In this document: positions 32,926 to 39,172 of the stretch, one piece after another
How positions within the stretch are numbered: position 1 is the first letter of the stretch
Layout of the letters: each line of letters starts with the position of its first letter
Assembly (NCBI GenBank): GCA_944381745.1
Contig: CALWMI010000105.1
Location: 1 to 39,172 of the forward strand
Direction: 5' to 3'
From: an uncultured Lachnospiraceae bacterium
Lineage (GTDB): Bacteria > Bacillota > Clostridia > Lachnospirales > Lachnospiraceae
DNA length: 39,172 nt
Translations under genes and position numbers: made by a program
Notes under the pieces: model-generated
Seen by the model: only the letters and a program-made list of their open reading frames with translations
Database searches by the model: none
What the model was told of the DNA's origin: nothing

Positions 32926-33876
32926 ATGTATACTTACACGGTGAACCAATGGATGCTGTTCTTTTTTATCTACTGTTTTCTGGGCTGGGTGTTTGAGAGC
33001 ACCTATGTATCCATCTGCGAGCGGCGGCTTGTCAACCGCGGCTTTATGCGGGGGCCATTCCTGCCGCTGTATGGCTCTGGCGCGATCCTAATGCTCTTCG
33101 TATCCATCCCGGTGCAGGATCATATCGCCCTGATGTTCCTGGCGGGCAGCCTGGCGGCGACGGCTCTCGAGTACGTGACGGGAGTCTGTATGGAGGCGCT
33201 GTTCAAGGTGCGCTACTGGGACTACAGCCACAAGAGATTCCAGTACAAGGGGTATATCTGCCTGTCCTCCTCCCTGGCCTGGGGAGGGCTGACCGTTTTG
33301 CTGGTGAAGGTGATCCATAAGCCGGTGGAGCGGGCGGTGGAGAGCCTCCACGAGGGGGCGGCGGGGATCCTCGTCCATGTGCTGACCGTGGCGGTGGCGG
33401 CGGATTTCGCCCTGTCCTTCAAGGCAGCCCTGGATCTGAGGGATGTCCTGGTGCGGATGTCTGCGATGAAGGAGGAACTGGAAGGGATACAGCAGAAGGC
33501 AGAGCAGCTGCTGGCCGGGGCGCAGGAGGATATCCGCAGGCAGGTGGAGGAGCGGCTCGCCCAGCAGAGGCAGCTGCTGGACAGCCAGAGAGAGGCTGGG
33601 CGGCAGAGGCGTCAGGAGCTGGAGCACAGGCTGGACGCCATCCTGGCAGGACTGGGTGCCCACAGGGAGCAGCTTGGGCAGCCGCACCCGGAGCTGGATG
33701 AGCTGCGGCTGAGGCTGCGGGCAAACCGGGACAGGAGAAGAGATCTGGGAGAACAGCTTGGAAGCCATGTGAGGGCGATGCTTAAGAGCAGTCCGACAGC
33801 CAGCTCCAGGGAGTTTCGGGATGCCCTGGGTGAGCTGAAGGAGAGGCTGGAGGAGAGGAGAAAGCAGGGAAAATAG
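32926..33876 (+). CDS. CmpB-family (putative ABC transporter permease) membrane protein with coiled-coil tail
   Basis: This 316-residue protein has about five hydrophobic helices in the first 175 residues, in the pattern called 'ABC transporter CmpB'. The N terminus QWMLFFFIYCFLGWVFESTY, GFMRGPFLPLYGSGAILM and EYVTGVCMEALFKVRYWDYS are its motifs. The remainder (about 180-316) is a charged Gln/Glu/Arg-rich coiled coil, probably cytoplasmic. No ATPase gene accompanies it, and the transporter label is historical; the function is unknown. AAGGAGG precedes ATG 32926; the longer upstream frame has no ribosome site. Its stop codon is followed by a purine repeat tract. Confidence 0.82.
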   Translation: MYTYTVNQWMLFFFIYCFLGWVFESTYVSICERRLVNRGFMRGPFLPLYGSGAILMLFVSIPVQDHIALMFLAGSLAATALEYVTGVCMEALFKVRYWDYSHKRFQYKGYICLSSSLAWGGLTVLLVKVIHKPVERAVESLHEGAAGILVHVLTVAVAADFALSFKAALDLRDVLVRMSAMKEELEGIQQKAEQLLAGAQEDIRRQVEERLAQQRQLLDSQREAGRQRRQELEHRLDAILAGLGAHREQLGQPHPELDELRLRLRANRDRRRDLGEQLGSHVRAMLKSSPTASSREFRDALGELKERLEERRKQGK

Positions 33877-33957
33877 GGAAGACAAGGGAGGCAAGGCAGA
33901 CAGAGAAGGCAAGGCAGACAGAGAAGATAGGGAAGGCAAGGAAGGCAAGGACGGAAG
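33874..33957 (+). repeat. 18-bp tandem repeat in a purine-rich tract after a stop codon
   Basis: Two exact tandem 18-base units GGCAAGGCAGACAGAGAA (33890-33907, 33908-33925) are flanked by degenerate partial units. The tract starts at the CmpB-family stop codon and ends before the terminator at 33980. Confidence 0.85.
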
Positions 33958-33979
33958 ATTGATACAGAAGATGAGAGCA

Positions 33980-34033
33980 GAAGGCGCCCCCAGCCCTGCT
34001 GCGCCGTGGCACGGCAAGACTGGGGACGCCTTC
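33980..34033. terminator. Hairpin between convergent genes
   Basis: GAAGGCGCCCCCAG (33980-33993) pairs with CTGGGGACGCCTTC (34020-34033) with one mismatch. Confidence 0.7.
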
Positions 34034-34071
34034 GGTTCCGATCTCCTCCGGGCGTATCCTGTGGGGAAGCG

Positions 34072-34281
34072 TCAGGCCTCCTCCGGAGCTTCCTCTGTCT
34101 GGCGGAGGGAGACGTACTCTCTCTGCAGGCCGGGCTCTGCGGGCTCCACGTAAGAGTCGTCCTCCGGCTCCTGGGCATCCGGGGCGACGGCGTCCTTCCG
34201 CTTCAGAATCAGGCAGTAAACGGCGGCGGCCGCCGCAAGGCAGGCTGCCGTAAATGCAAACAGCTTTCCTATTTTCTTCAT
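34072..34281 (-). CDS. Small single-pass membrane protein
   Basis: This 69-residue protein has one N-terminal membrane helix (about residues 8-26, LFAFTAACLAAAAAVYCLIL) preceded by lysines, then KRKD and an acidic Pro/Glu-rich tail. The orientation would leave the tail inside by the positive-inside rule, or it could be an uncleaved signal anchor. AAGGGAG 11 bases before ATG 34281 supports translation. No family was recognised. Confidence 0.65.
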   Translation of the reverse strand: MKKIGKLFAFTAACLAAAAAVYCLILKRKDAVAPDAQEPEDDSYVEPAEPGLQREYVSLRQTEEAPEEA

Positions 34282-34402
34282 AGTTCTGATACTCCCTTCT
34301 GCGATTGGCGCCGGCGCGCAGTGCGTCCAGCGCTATGCCTTATTGTAATACAAAACCGGGCAAAAGAAAAGGGGAAAACGAGATCACGGAGCCGCTGTGA
34401 TA

Positions 34403-34431
34403 TTGACTTTTTTATGCAGGGGAATTAGAAT
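34403..34431 (+). promoter_or_regulatory. Sigma-A promoter for the tcdA-like gene
   Basis: TTGACT (34403-34408) and TAGAAT (34426-34431) are 17 bases apart, about 30 bases before the start codon. Confidence 0.65.
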
Positions 34432-34465
34432 ACATCATAGAGTAGCAGGATAAGGAGTAATGGGC

Positions 34466-35212
34466 ATGCAGGACAATTTTTCCAGAACAGAATTACTGCT
34501 GGGCCGGGAAGCCATGCACAGGCTGAGCGAGTCTAGGGTGGCAGTGTTTGGGCTTGGCGGCGTGGGCAGCGCGGCGGCGGAAGCTTTGGCCCGCAGCGGC
34601 GTGGGCATCCTGGATTTGGTTGACCATGATATTGTGAGCAGGACGAATATCAACCGCCAGCTCATCGCCACAGAGCTGACGGTGGGCAGAGAGAAGGTTG
34701 ACGTCATGAAGGAGAGGATCCGGGCGATCAACCCGGACGCCGTGGTGAACACCCATGCCTGTTTCTATATGCCGGATACGGCGGCCATTTTTGACCTGTC
34801 CGTGTACGACTACATCATCGATGCGATGGACACGGTGACGGCGAAGATTGAGCTGATCGTGCGCGCCAAGGCCGCAGGGACCCCGATTATCAGCTGCATG
34901 GGGACGGGGAATAAGCTGGAGCCGGAGAAGTTCGAGGTGACGGATATCTCCAAGACCTCTGTGTGCCCGCTGGCCAAGGTGATGCGCAAGGAGCTGAAGG
35001 AGCGGGGAATCCGGAAGTGCCGCGTCGTGTATTCCCGGGAGGTGCCGATCACGCCGGTGGAGAGCGAGGCGGCCAGGGAGGAGCGGGAGGCATCGTCCAG
35101 GAGGAGCATTCCCGGGAGTGTGTCCTTTGTCCCTCCTGTGGCGGGCATGATCTTGGCCGGCGAGGTGATCAAGGATCTGTGTGTCCGGGAGAAGAAGGAG
35201 AAGCCTATGTAG
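34466..35212 (+). CDS. tcdA: tRNA threonylcarbamoyladenosine dehydratase (TcdA/CsdL, E1-like)
   Basis: This 248-residue ThiF/MoeB-like enzyme uses ATP to cyclise the t6A base at tRNA position 37 into ct6A. The nucleotide motif VAVFGLGGVGSAAAEALARS lies near residue 27, followed by VDHDIVSRTNINRQL near residue 54 and the family's DAMDTVTAKIELI and SCMGTGNKLEPEKFEVTDI. The adenylation arginine and lysine (NRQ, GREKVDVM) are present. ATG 34466 was preferred to 34460 because AAGGAG then has an eight-base spacer. It has its own promoter. The downstream radical SAM gene starts 107 bases later. Confidence 0.93.
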   Translation: MQDNFSRTELLLGREAMHRLSESRVAVFGLGGVGSAAAEALARSGVGILDLVDHDIVSRTNINRQLIATELTVGREKVDVMKERIRAINPDAVVNTHACFYMPDTAAIFDLSVYDYIIDAMDTVTAKIELIVRAKAAGTPIISCMGTGNKLEPEKFEVTDISKTSVCPLAKVMRKELKERGIRKCRVVYSREVPITPVESEAAREEREASSRRSIPGSVSFVPPVAGMILAGEVIKDLCVREKKEKPM

Positions 35213-35319
35213 GCTAGGCAGAAGCTGCCAGCGCGGGCCGTTGGGCCGGCCGCGCGCGGCGGGATGTCCGGCAGAGGGGATGCCGGCGGGAGGAGAACGG
35301 GGGAGAAAAGGAGCCGCAT

Positions 35320-36189
35320 ATGAGATATGAAGGGATGGTATACAGACCCCCAAGCGAGGCGAGAAGCCTGATTATACAGCTGACCATCGGCTGTGCGAGA
35401 AATACCTGTACGTTCTGCAGCATGTATAAGGAGAAGCAGTTCCGCGTGCGCAGGCTGCAGGAGGTGGTGGAAGATCTCCAGGAGGCGAAGGCGTACTACG
35501 GGCCCCATGTGCGCAGGATTTTTCTGGCGGACGGGGACGCCCTTGTGGTGAAGACCCAGGATCTCCTGTACATTCTCGGAGAGATATACCGGATTTTCCC
35601 GCGGGTGCAGCGGGTGACGTCCTACGGGGCGCCGCTGGACGTGCTTGGGAAGTCCCGCGAGGAGCTGGAGAGCCTGCACAGGGCGGGGCTTGACATGGTC
35701 TACATCGGGGCGGAGTCCGGGGACGACAGGATACTGGCGGCTGTGAAGAAGCAGGCGACGGCGGCCCAGATCGAGGAGGCCTGCCTGCGGCTGAAGGAGG
35801 CGGGGATCCAGGTGTCCGTGACGCTGATCTCCGGGCTTGGAGGGCCGGAGCGCATGCGGGAGCATGCGGTGGAGAGCGCCAGGCTCATAAGCCGGATTAA
35901 GCCGGAGTACGTCAGCATCCTCACGCTGATGCTGGAGCCGGGGACACAGCTCTATGAGGATTACCGGGCCGGCAGGTTCCAGCTTCTCGGGCCGGAGGAA
36001 GTGGCGGAGGAGATGCGCCTGTTCCTGAGCCATGTGGACAGCGAAGGGAGCGTTTTCCGCTCCAACCATGCCTCCAACTACATCAGCCTGGGCGGGACGC
36101 TGAATGAGGACAGGGACAGCATGCTGCGCCAGATAGAGAGGGCTATGAGGCAGAGGCAGTACAAGCCGGAGGGATTCCGGGGGCTCTAA
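35320..36189 (+). CDS. Radical SAM protein with CX4CX2C motif
   Basis: This 289-residue radical SAM enzyme has the cluster motif CARNTCTFC, that is C-x4-C-x2-C instead of the common C-x3-C-x2-C. It lies in LTIGCARNTCTFCSMYKEKQ near residue 22. The SAM-binding GAESGDD near residue 128 and ISGLGGPE near residue 170 support a full barrel. There is no B12-binding or SPASM domain. The substrate is unknown. AAAAGGAG precedes ATG 35320. The HD protein follows after 21 bases, forming a likely two-gene unit just upstream of the SCIFF genes. Confidence 0.88.
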   Translation: MRYEGMVYRPPSEARSLIIQLTIGCARNTCTFCSMYKEKQFRVRRLQEVVEDLQEAKAYYGPHVRRIFLADGDALVVKTQDLLYILGEIYRIFPRVQRVTSYGAPLDVLGKSREELESLHRAGLDMVYIGAESGDDRILAAVKKQATAAQIEEACLRLKEAGIQVSVTLISGLGGPERMREHAVESARLISRIKPEYVSILTLMLEPGTQLYEDYRAGRFQLLGPEEVAEEMRLFLSHVDSEGSVFRSNHASNYISLGGTLNEDRDSMLRQIERAMRQRQYKPEGFRGL

Positions 36190-36210
36190 GACGGCAAGGA
36201 GGAGAGAGGA

Positions 36211-36768
36211 TTGACAAGAGAGGAAGCGTGGGAGCTGCTCTGCGAGTACAACCAGGAGGAGTTCCATCTGAGGCACGCCCGCACGGTAGAGCAGGTGATG
36301 CGCTATTTCGCGCGGGAGGACGGCTATGGCGGCGAGGAAGAATTCTGGGGGATTGTGGGCTTGCTCCACGACCTGGATTACGAGCGGTACCCCGAGCAGC
36401 ACTGCGTGAAGTGCCGGGAGATCCTGAAGGCGCGGGGCGCGGAGGAACGGCTGATCCGCGCGGTGGTAAGCCACGGATACGGCCTGGTGTCGGACGTCCG
36501 GCCGGAGCACCACATGGAGAAAATACTCTATGCCACGGACGAGCTGACGGGCCTTATCGGGGCTGCGGCGGCGGTTCGCCCCTCCAAGAGCGTGATGGAC
36601 ATGGAGCTGAAATCCCTGCGGAAGAAGTTCAAGACACCCAGCTTTGCGGCGGGATGTTCGCGCGAGGTGATCACCAACGGGGCGGACATGCTGGGCTGGA
36701 GCCTGGACGAGCTGCTGCAGAGGACAATTTTCGCTATGCGCGAGGTTGAAAAGACAATCGGGATATGA
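36211..36768 (+). CDS. HD-domain metal-dependent hydrolase
   Basis: This 185-residue HD-domain protein carries the metal-binding histidines and aspartates in HLRHARTVEQVMRYF (near residue 19), GLLHDLDYERYPEQH (near residue 50) and VVSHGYGLVSD (near residue 88), and the downstream YATDELTGLI. It is of the small clostridial type related to nucleotide phosphohydrolases. Translation begins at TTG 36211, supported by AGGAGGAGAG directly upstream; no ATG is near. It belongs with the preceding radical SAM gene. Its substrate is unknown. Confidence 0.85.
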   Translation: MTREEAWELLCEYNQEEFHLRHARTVEQVMRYFAREDGYGGEEEFWGIVGLLHDLDYERYPEQHCVKCREILKARGAEERLIRAVVSHGYGLVSDVRPEHHMEKILYATDELTGLIGAAAAVRPSKSVMDMELKSLRKKFKTPSFAAGCSREVITNGADMLGWSLDELLQRTIFAMREVEKTIGI

Positions 36769-36824
36769 TATACTAACACCGGTTATCGATACATAAATTA
36801 AGAATCTGCATGGGAGGAATAGAA

Positions 36825-36968
36825 ATGAAGCATATCAAGACATTGAACACACAGACACTGTGCAACACGATGAAGAAGGGCGGCTGCGGCGAGTGCCAGA
36901 CCTCCTGCCAGTCCGCATGCAAGACATCCTGCACAGTGGGCAACCAGAGCTGCGAGAATAACAAATAA
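36825..36968 (+). CDS. scfA: SCIFF ribosomal peptide precursor (six-cysteine family)
   Basis: This 47-residue precursor belongs to the SCIFF (six cysteines in forty-five residues) RiPP family, found throughout Clostridia. The leader MKHIKTLNTQTL is nearly invariant. The core has the family spacing C-x2-C-x3-C-x3-C-x3-C-x6-C (Cys 21, 24, 28, 32, 36, 43). In the characterised Clostridium thermocellum peptide CteA a thioether joins Cys32 to Thr37, and both residues are present here at the same numbers. An extra cysteine, C13, lies at the leader-core border. GGAGGAAT precedes ATG 36825. The maturase gene starts 148 bases downstream. The final role of SCIFF products is unknown. Confidence 0.95.
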   Translation: MKHIKTLNTQTLCNTMKKGGCGECQTSCQSACKTSCTVGNQSCENNK

Positions 36969-37116
36969 ACTTGCACCGCCTGCGCGGGAAGGATAACAAA
37001 GTAATTGCAGAGTGAAGCAGCGGCCGGCCGGTCGCTGTTTCTTGTTTGCGCCCGTGCGCCGGGCAAGTGGCTGCCAGGCTTGCACAGGCCAAAAGGATCC
37101 CTGATAGGAGGAAGAG

Positions 37117-38586
37117 ATGGTTCATCAATATAAGAGCAACGGAATGAATATTGTCCTGGATGTGAACAGCGGGTCGGTCCATGTGGTGGACGACCTGGCG
37201 TACGAGGTCATTCCCCTGTATAAGGAGAAGACGGCGGAGGAGATTGCAGAGCAGCTTGCCGGCCGCTATTCCCGGGAGGATGTGATGGATACCCTGTCGG
37301 ATATCGCAGACCTGGAGAAGGAGGGGAAGCTATTCGCTGAGGATATCTACCGGGACTATATTTTTGACTTCAAGTCCAGGAAGACCGTGGTGAAGGCGCT
37401 GTGCCTGCACATTGCCCACGACTGCAACTTGGCGTGCAGATACTGCTTTGCGGAGGAGGGCGAGTACCATGGCCGGCGCGCGCTGATGAGCTTTGACGTG
37501 GGGCGGCGTGCGCTGGATTTCTTGATCGCCAACTCCGGGAGCCGCAGAAATTTGGAGGTGGATTTCTTCGGCGGGGAGCCGCTGATGAACTGGCAGGTGG
37601 TGAAGGAGCTGGTGGAGTATGGGAGAGAGCAGGAGAAGCTCCACGACAAGAAGTTCCGCTTTACCCTGACCACCAACGGTATCCTTCTGAACGACGAGAT
37701 CCAGGAATTTGTCAACCGGGAGATGAGCAATGTGGTGCTGAGCCTGGACGGACGGAAGGAGGTCAATGACCAGATGAGGCCCTTCCGGGGCGGGCAGGGC
37801 AGCTATGACGCCATCGTGCCCAAGTACCAGAGGCTGGCGGACAGCCGCAACCAGATGAATTACTACGTGAGGGGAACCTTCACCCGCCGCAACCTGGATT
37901 TCGGCAGGGATGTGATGCACATGGCGGATCTGGGGTTCCGCCAGATCTCCATCGAGCCGGTGGTGGCCGATGAGAGCGAGGATTACGCCCTGCGGATGGA
38001 GGATGTCCCGGCCATCAAGGAGGAGTATGACCGCCTGGCGCAGGAGATGGTGAGGAGGAACCGGGAGGGCAATCGCTTTAACTTTTTCCACTTTATGATT
38101 GATCCGACCGGGGGGCCCTGTGTGGCCAAGCGCCTGTCCGGCTGCGGCTCCGGCACGGAGTATCTGGCGGTTACGCCCTGGGGCGATTTCTATCCCTGCC
38201 ATCAGTTTGTGGGCAACGAGGAGTTCCTCATGGGAAATGTCTACGAGGGGATTACCCGGGAGGATATCCGGGACCAGTTCAAGGCGTGCAATGTCTACAC
38301 GAAGGAGAAGTGCCGGGACTGCTTTGCAAAATTCTACTGCAGCGGAGGCTGTGCGGCCAACTCCTACCACTTCCACGGCTCCATCAACGACGCCTACGAC
38401 GTGGGCTGCGAGCTGGAGCGCAAGCGCGTGGAGTGCGCGATCATGGTCAAGGCGGCAGAGCTGATGGCGGAAGAGGACGGGCCGGAGGCCCAGCCGGAGA
38501 AGAGGACGCCAGAGGCCCAGCCGGAGAAGAAGCCGCTGGAAGCCCAGGCAGGGAAGATGGCGCCGGAAGCCCGGGCAGAGGGCTGA
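37117..38586 (+). CDS. scfB: SCIFF peptide maturase (radical SAM/SPASM thioether-forming enzyme)
   Basis: This 489-residue radical SAM enzyme installs the cysteine-to-threonine thioether in the SCIFF precursor. Residues 1-85 form the peptide-recognition (RRE, PqqD-like) domain, with LDVNSGSVHVVDDLAYEVI. The radical SAM cluster motif is CNLACRYC (Cys103, 107, 110). The SPASM region binds auxiliary clusters through cysteines in GGPCVAKRLSGCGSG, DFYPCHQF, CNVYTKEKCRDCFAKFYCSG and GCAAN, ending in DVGCELERKRVECA. After about residue 450 a Pro/Glu/Ala-rich tail of 9-residue repeats (PEAQPEKRT type) extends it beyond the usual family length. GGAGGAAG precedes ATG 37117. recJ follows after two bases. 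Confidence 0.96.
   Translation: MVHQYKSNGMNIVLDVNSGSVHVVDDLAYEVIPLYKEKTAEEIAEQLAGRYSREDVMDTLSDIADLEKEGKLFAEDIYRDYIFDFKSRKTVVKALCLHIAHDCNLACRYCFAEEGEYHGRRALMSFDVGRRALDFLIANSGSRRNLEVDFFGGEPLMNWQVVKELVEYGREQEKLHDKKFRFTLTTNGILLNDEIQEFVNREMSNVVLSLDGRKEVNDQMRPFRGGQGSYDAIVPKYQRLADSRNQMNYYVRGTFTRRNLDFGRDVMHMADLGFRQISIEPVVADESEDYALRMEDVPAIKEEYDRLAQEMVRRNREGNRFNFFHFMIDPTGGPCVAKRLSGCGSGTEYLAVTPWGDFYPCHQFVGNEEFLMGNVYEGITREDIRDQFKACNVYTKEKCRDCFAKFYCSGGCAANSYHFHGSINDAYDVGCELERKRVECAIMVKAAELMAEEDGPEAQPEKRTPEAQPEKKPLEAQAGKMAPEARAEG
38473..38574 (+). repeat. 27-bp coding repeats in the maturase tail
   Basis: Four degenerate in-frame 27-base units encode PEAQPEKRT, PEAQPEKKP, LEAQAGKMA and PEARAEG at the C terminus of the SCIFF maturase. 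Confidence 0.7.
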
Positions 38587-38588
38587 AG

Positions 38589-39172
38589 GTGGAGCGGTGG
38601 TTTGTGGCGGCAAAGAGGGCGGATTTCCAGGCGATTGCCCAGAAGTTTGGAATTTCCCCGGTGACCGCCAGGCTCATACGCAACCGGGACGTGGTGGGCG
38701 AGGAGGCCATCCGGGAATACCTGTACGGGACGCCCGCCGGCCTGCCCGGGCCGTGGCAGCTGAAGGACATGCGGCCTGCGGCGGATATCCTGCGGCGGAA
38801 GATCCGGGAGGGCAAGCGCATCCGGATTGTGGGGGACTATGATATCGACGGGGTGTGCGCCACCTACATCCTGCTCACGGGCCTTAGGAGGCTGGGGGCG
38901 AGGGTGGACTACCGGATTCCCGACCGGGTGAAGGACGGATACGGCATCAACGCCTCGATCATCCGCCAGGCCTGGGAGGACGGGATCGACACGATCGTCA
39001 CCTGCGACAACGGCATTGCGGCGATCCCGGAGATCGACGGGGCCAAGGAGCTGGGGATGACGGTGATTGTCACCGACCACCACGACATTCCCTACGAGGA
39101 GCTGCCTGACGGCGGAAGACGGGAGAAGAGGAGCCGGGCGGACGCGGTGGTGAACCCGAAGCAGGCGGACTG
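38589..39172 (+). CDS. recJ: Single-stranded-DNA-specific exonuclease RecJ (5' part, runs off window)
   Basis: This is the N-terminal 194 residues of RecJ, a 5'-3' exonuclease that resects DNA in recombination and repair. The DHH-family metal motifs are present: VGDYDIDGVCATYIL near residue 84, TCDNGIAAIPEI near residue 140 and VTDHHDIPYEELP near residue 160. A typical RecJ N terminus (AAKRADFQAIAQKFGISPVT) precedes them. The start is taken as GTG 38589, two bases after the maturase stop, without a strong ribosome site, so coupled translation is likely. recJ close to the SCIFF genes is, from memory, common in Clostridia. The gene continues past the last base. Confidence 0.93.
   Translation, partial: MERWFVAAKRADFQAIAQKFGISPVTARLIRNRDVVGEEAIREYLYGTPAGLPGPWQLKDMRPAADILRRKIREGKRIRIVGDYDIDGVCATYILLTGLRRLGARVDYRIPDRVKDGYGINASIIRQAWEDGIDTIVTCDNGIAAIPEIDGAKELGMTVIVTDHHDIPYEELPDGGRREKRSRADAVVNPKQAD

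Noticed and set aside
34810-36513. 567-codon open frame on the minus strand
   Set aside because: Crosses tcdA, the radical SAM gene and the HD gene, all clearly coding on the plus strand; composition is Leu/His/Pro shadow.

Overview
The window looks like chromosomal core DNA of a GC-rich member of class Clostridia, most likely a gut Lachnospiraceae. The evidence is gene content: a six-cysteine SCIFF peptide with its radical SAM maturase next to recJ, a two-gene SufC/SufB-type iron-sulfur system, meso-diaminopimelate dehydrogenase, a membrane pyrophosphatase with the sodium-pump signature, a DUF4317 protein, a spore-type LysM/GH18 hydrolase, and a tRNA-Gly without encoded CCA. Ribosome binding sites are strong (GGAGG type), with several TTG and GTG starts. 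The genus cannot be fixed from sequence alone. There is no prophage, intact insertion sequence, CRISPR array or rRNA.

Layout. 1-8600: alanine racemase (VanT-like, possibly the C-terminal part of a longer protein), PAP2-like protein and lipid kinase on the minus strand, membrane pyrophosphatase hppA, DUF4317 and MATE transporter on the minus strand, Lrp regulator divergent from MATE. 8600-15200: a cysteine-rich protein of unknown function divergent from an unknown coiled-coil protein, a tyrosine phosphatase, sufC-sufB, ddh, and a lipoprotein with 16-residue repeats. 15200-22900: FUSC membrane protein, a small Rpn C-terminal-like protein, SLC13/ArsB-like permease, YitT protein, LysM-GH18 hydrolase, anti-sigma-like protein and ECF sigma factor. 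23000-32400: tRNA-Gly, HD hydrolase, cytidylate-kinase-like protein, subtilase, a polar amino acid ABC importer, CDF exporter, cold-shock protein, and a CwlO-like NlpC/P60 hydrolase. 32400-39172: an inactive serine-recombinase domain, CmpB-family membrane protein, small membrane protein, tcdA-like gene, radical SAM protein, HD protein, SCIFF precursor, SCIFF maturase and the 5' part of recJ.

Functional groupings. sufC and sufB are one base apart and should act as one complex. The ECF sigma and putative anti-sigma overlap by 8 bp. The three ABC genes form an importer operon. The SCIFF precursor and maturase form a ribosomally made, thioether-linked peptide system.

The least explained features are structural. 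An inverted repeat contains the 3' end of the anti-sigma gene. A 73-bp near-perfect palindrome abuts the subtilase stop codon and has a matching half-site 5.7 kb away. Degenerate tandem repeats lie directly after four stop codons. A solo repeat pair resembles an IS21-type end. A stand-alone Rpn C-terminal-like protein has its own promoter and ribosome site.
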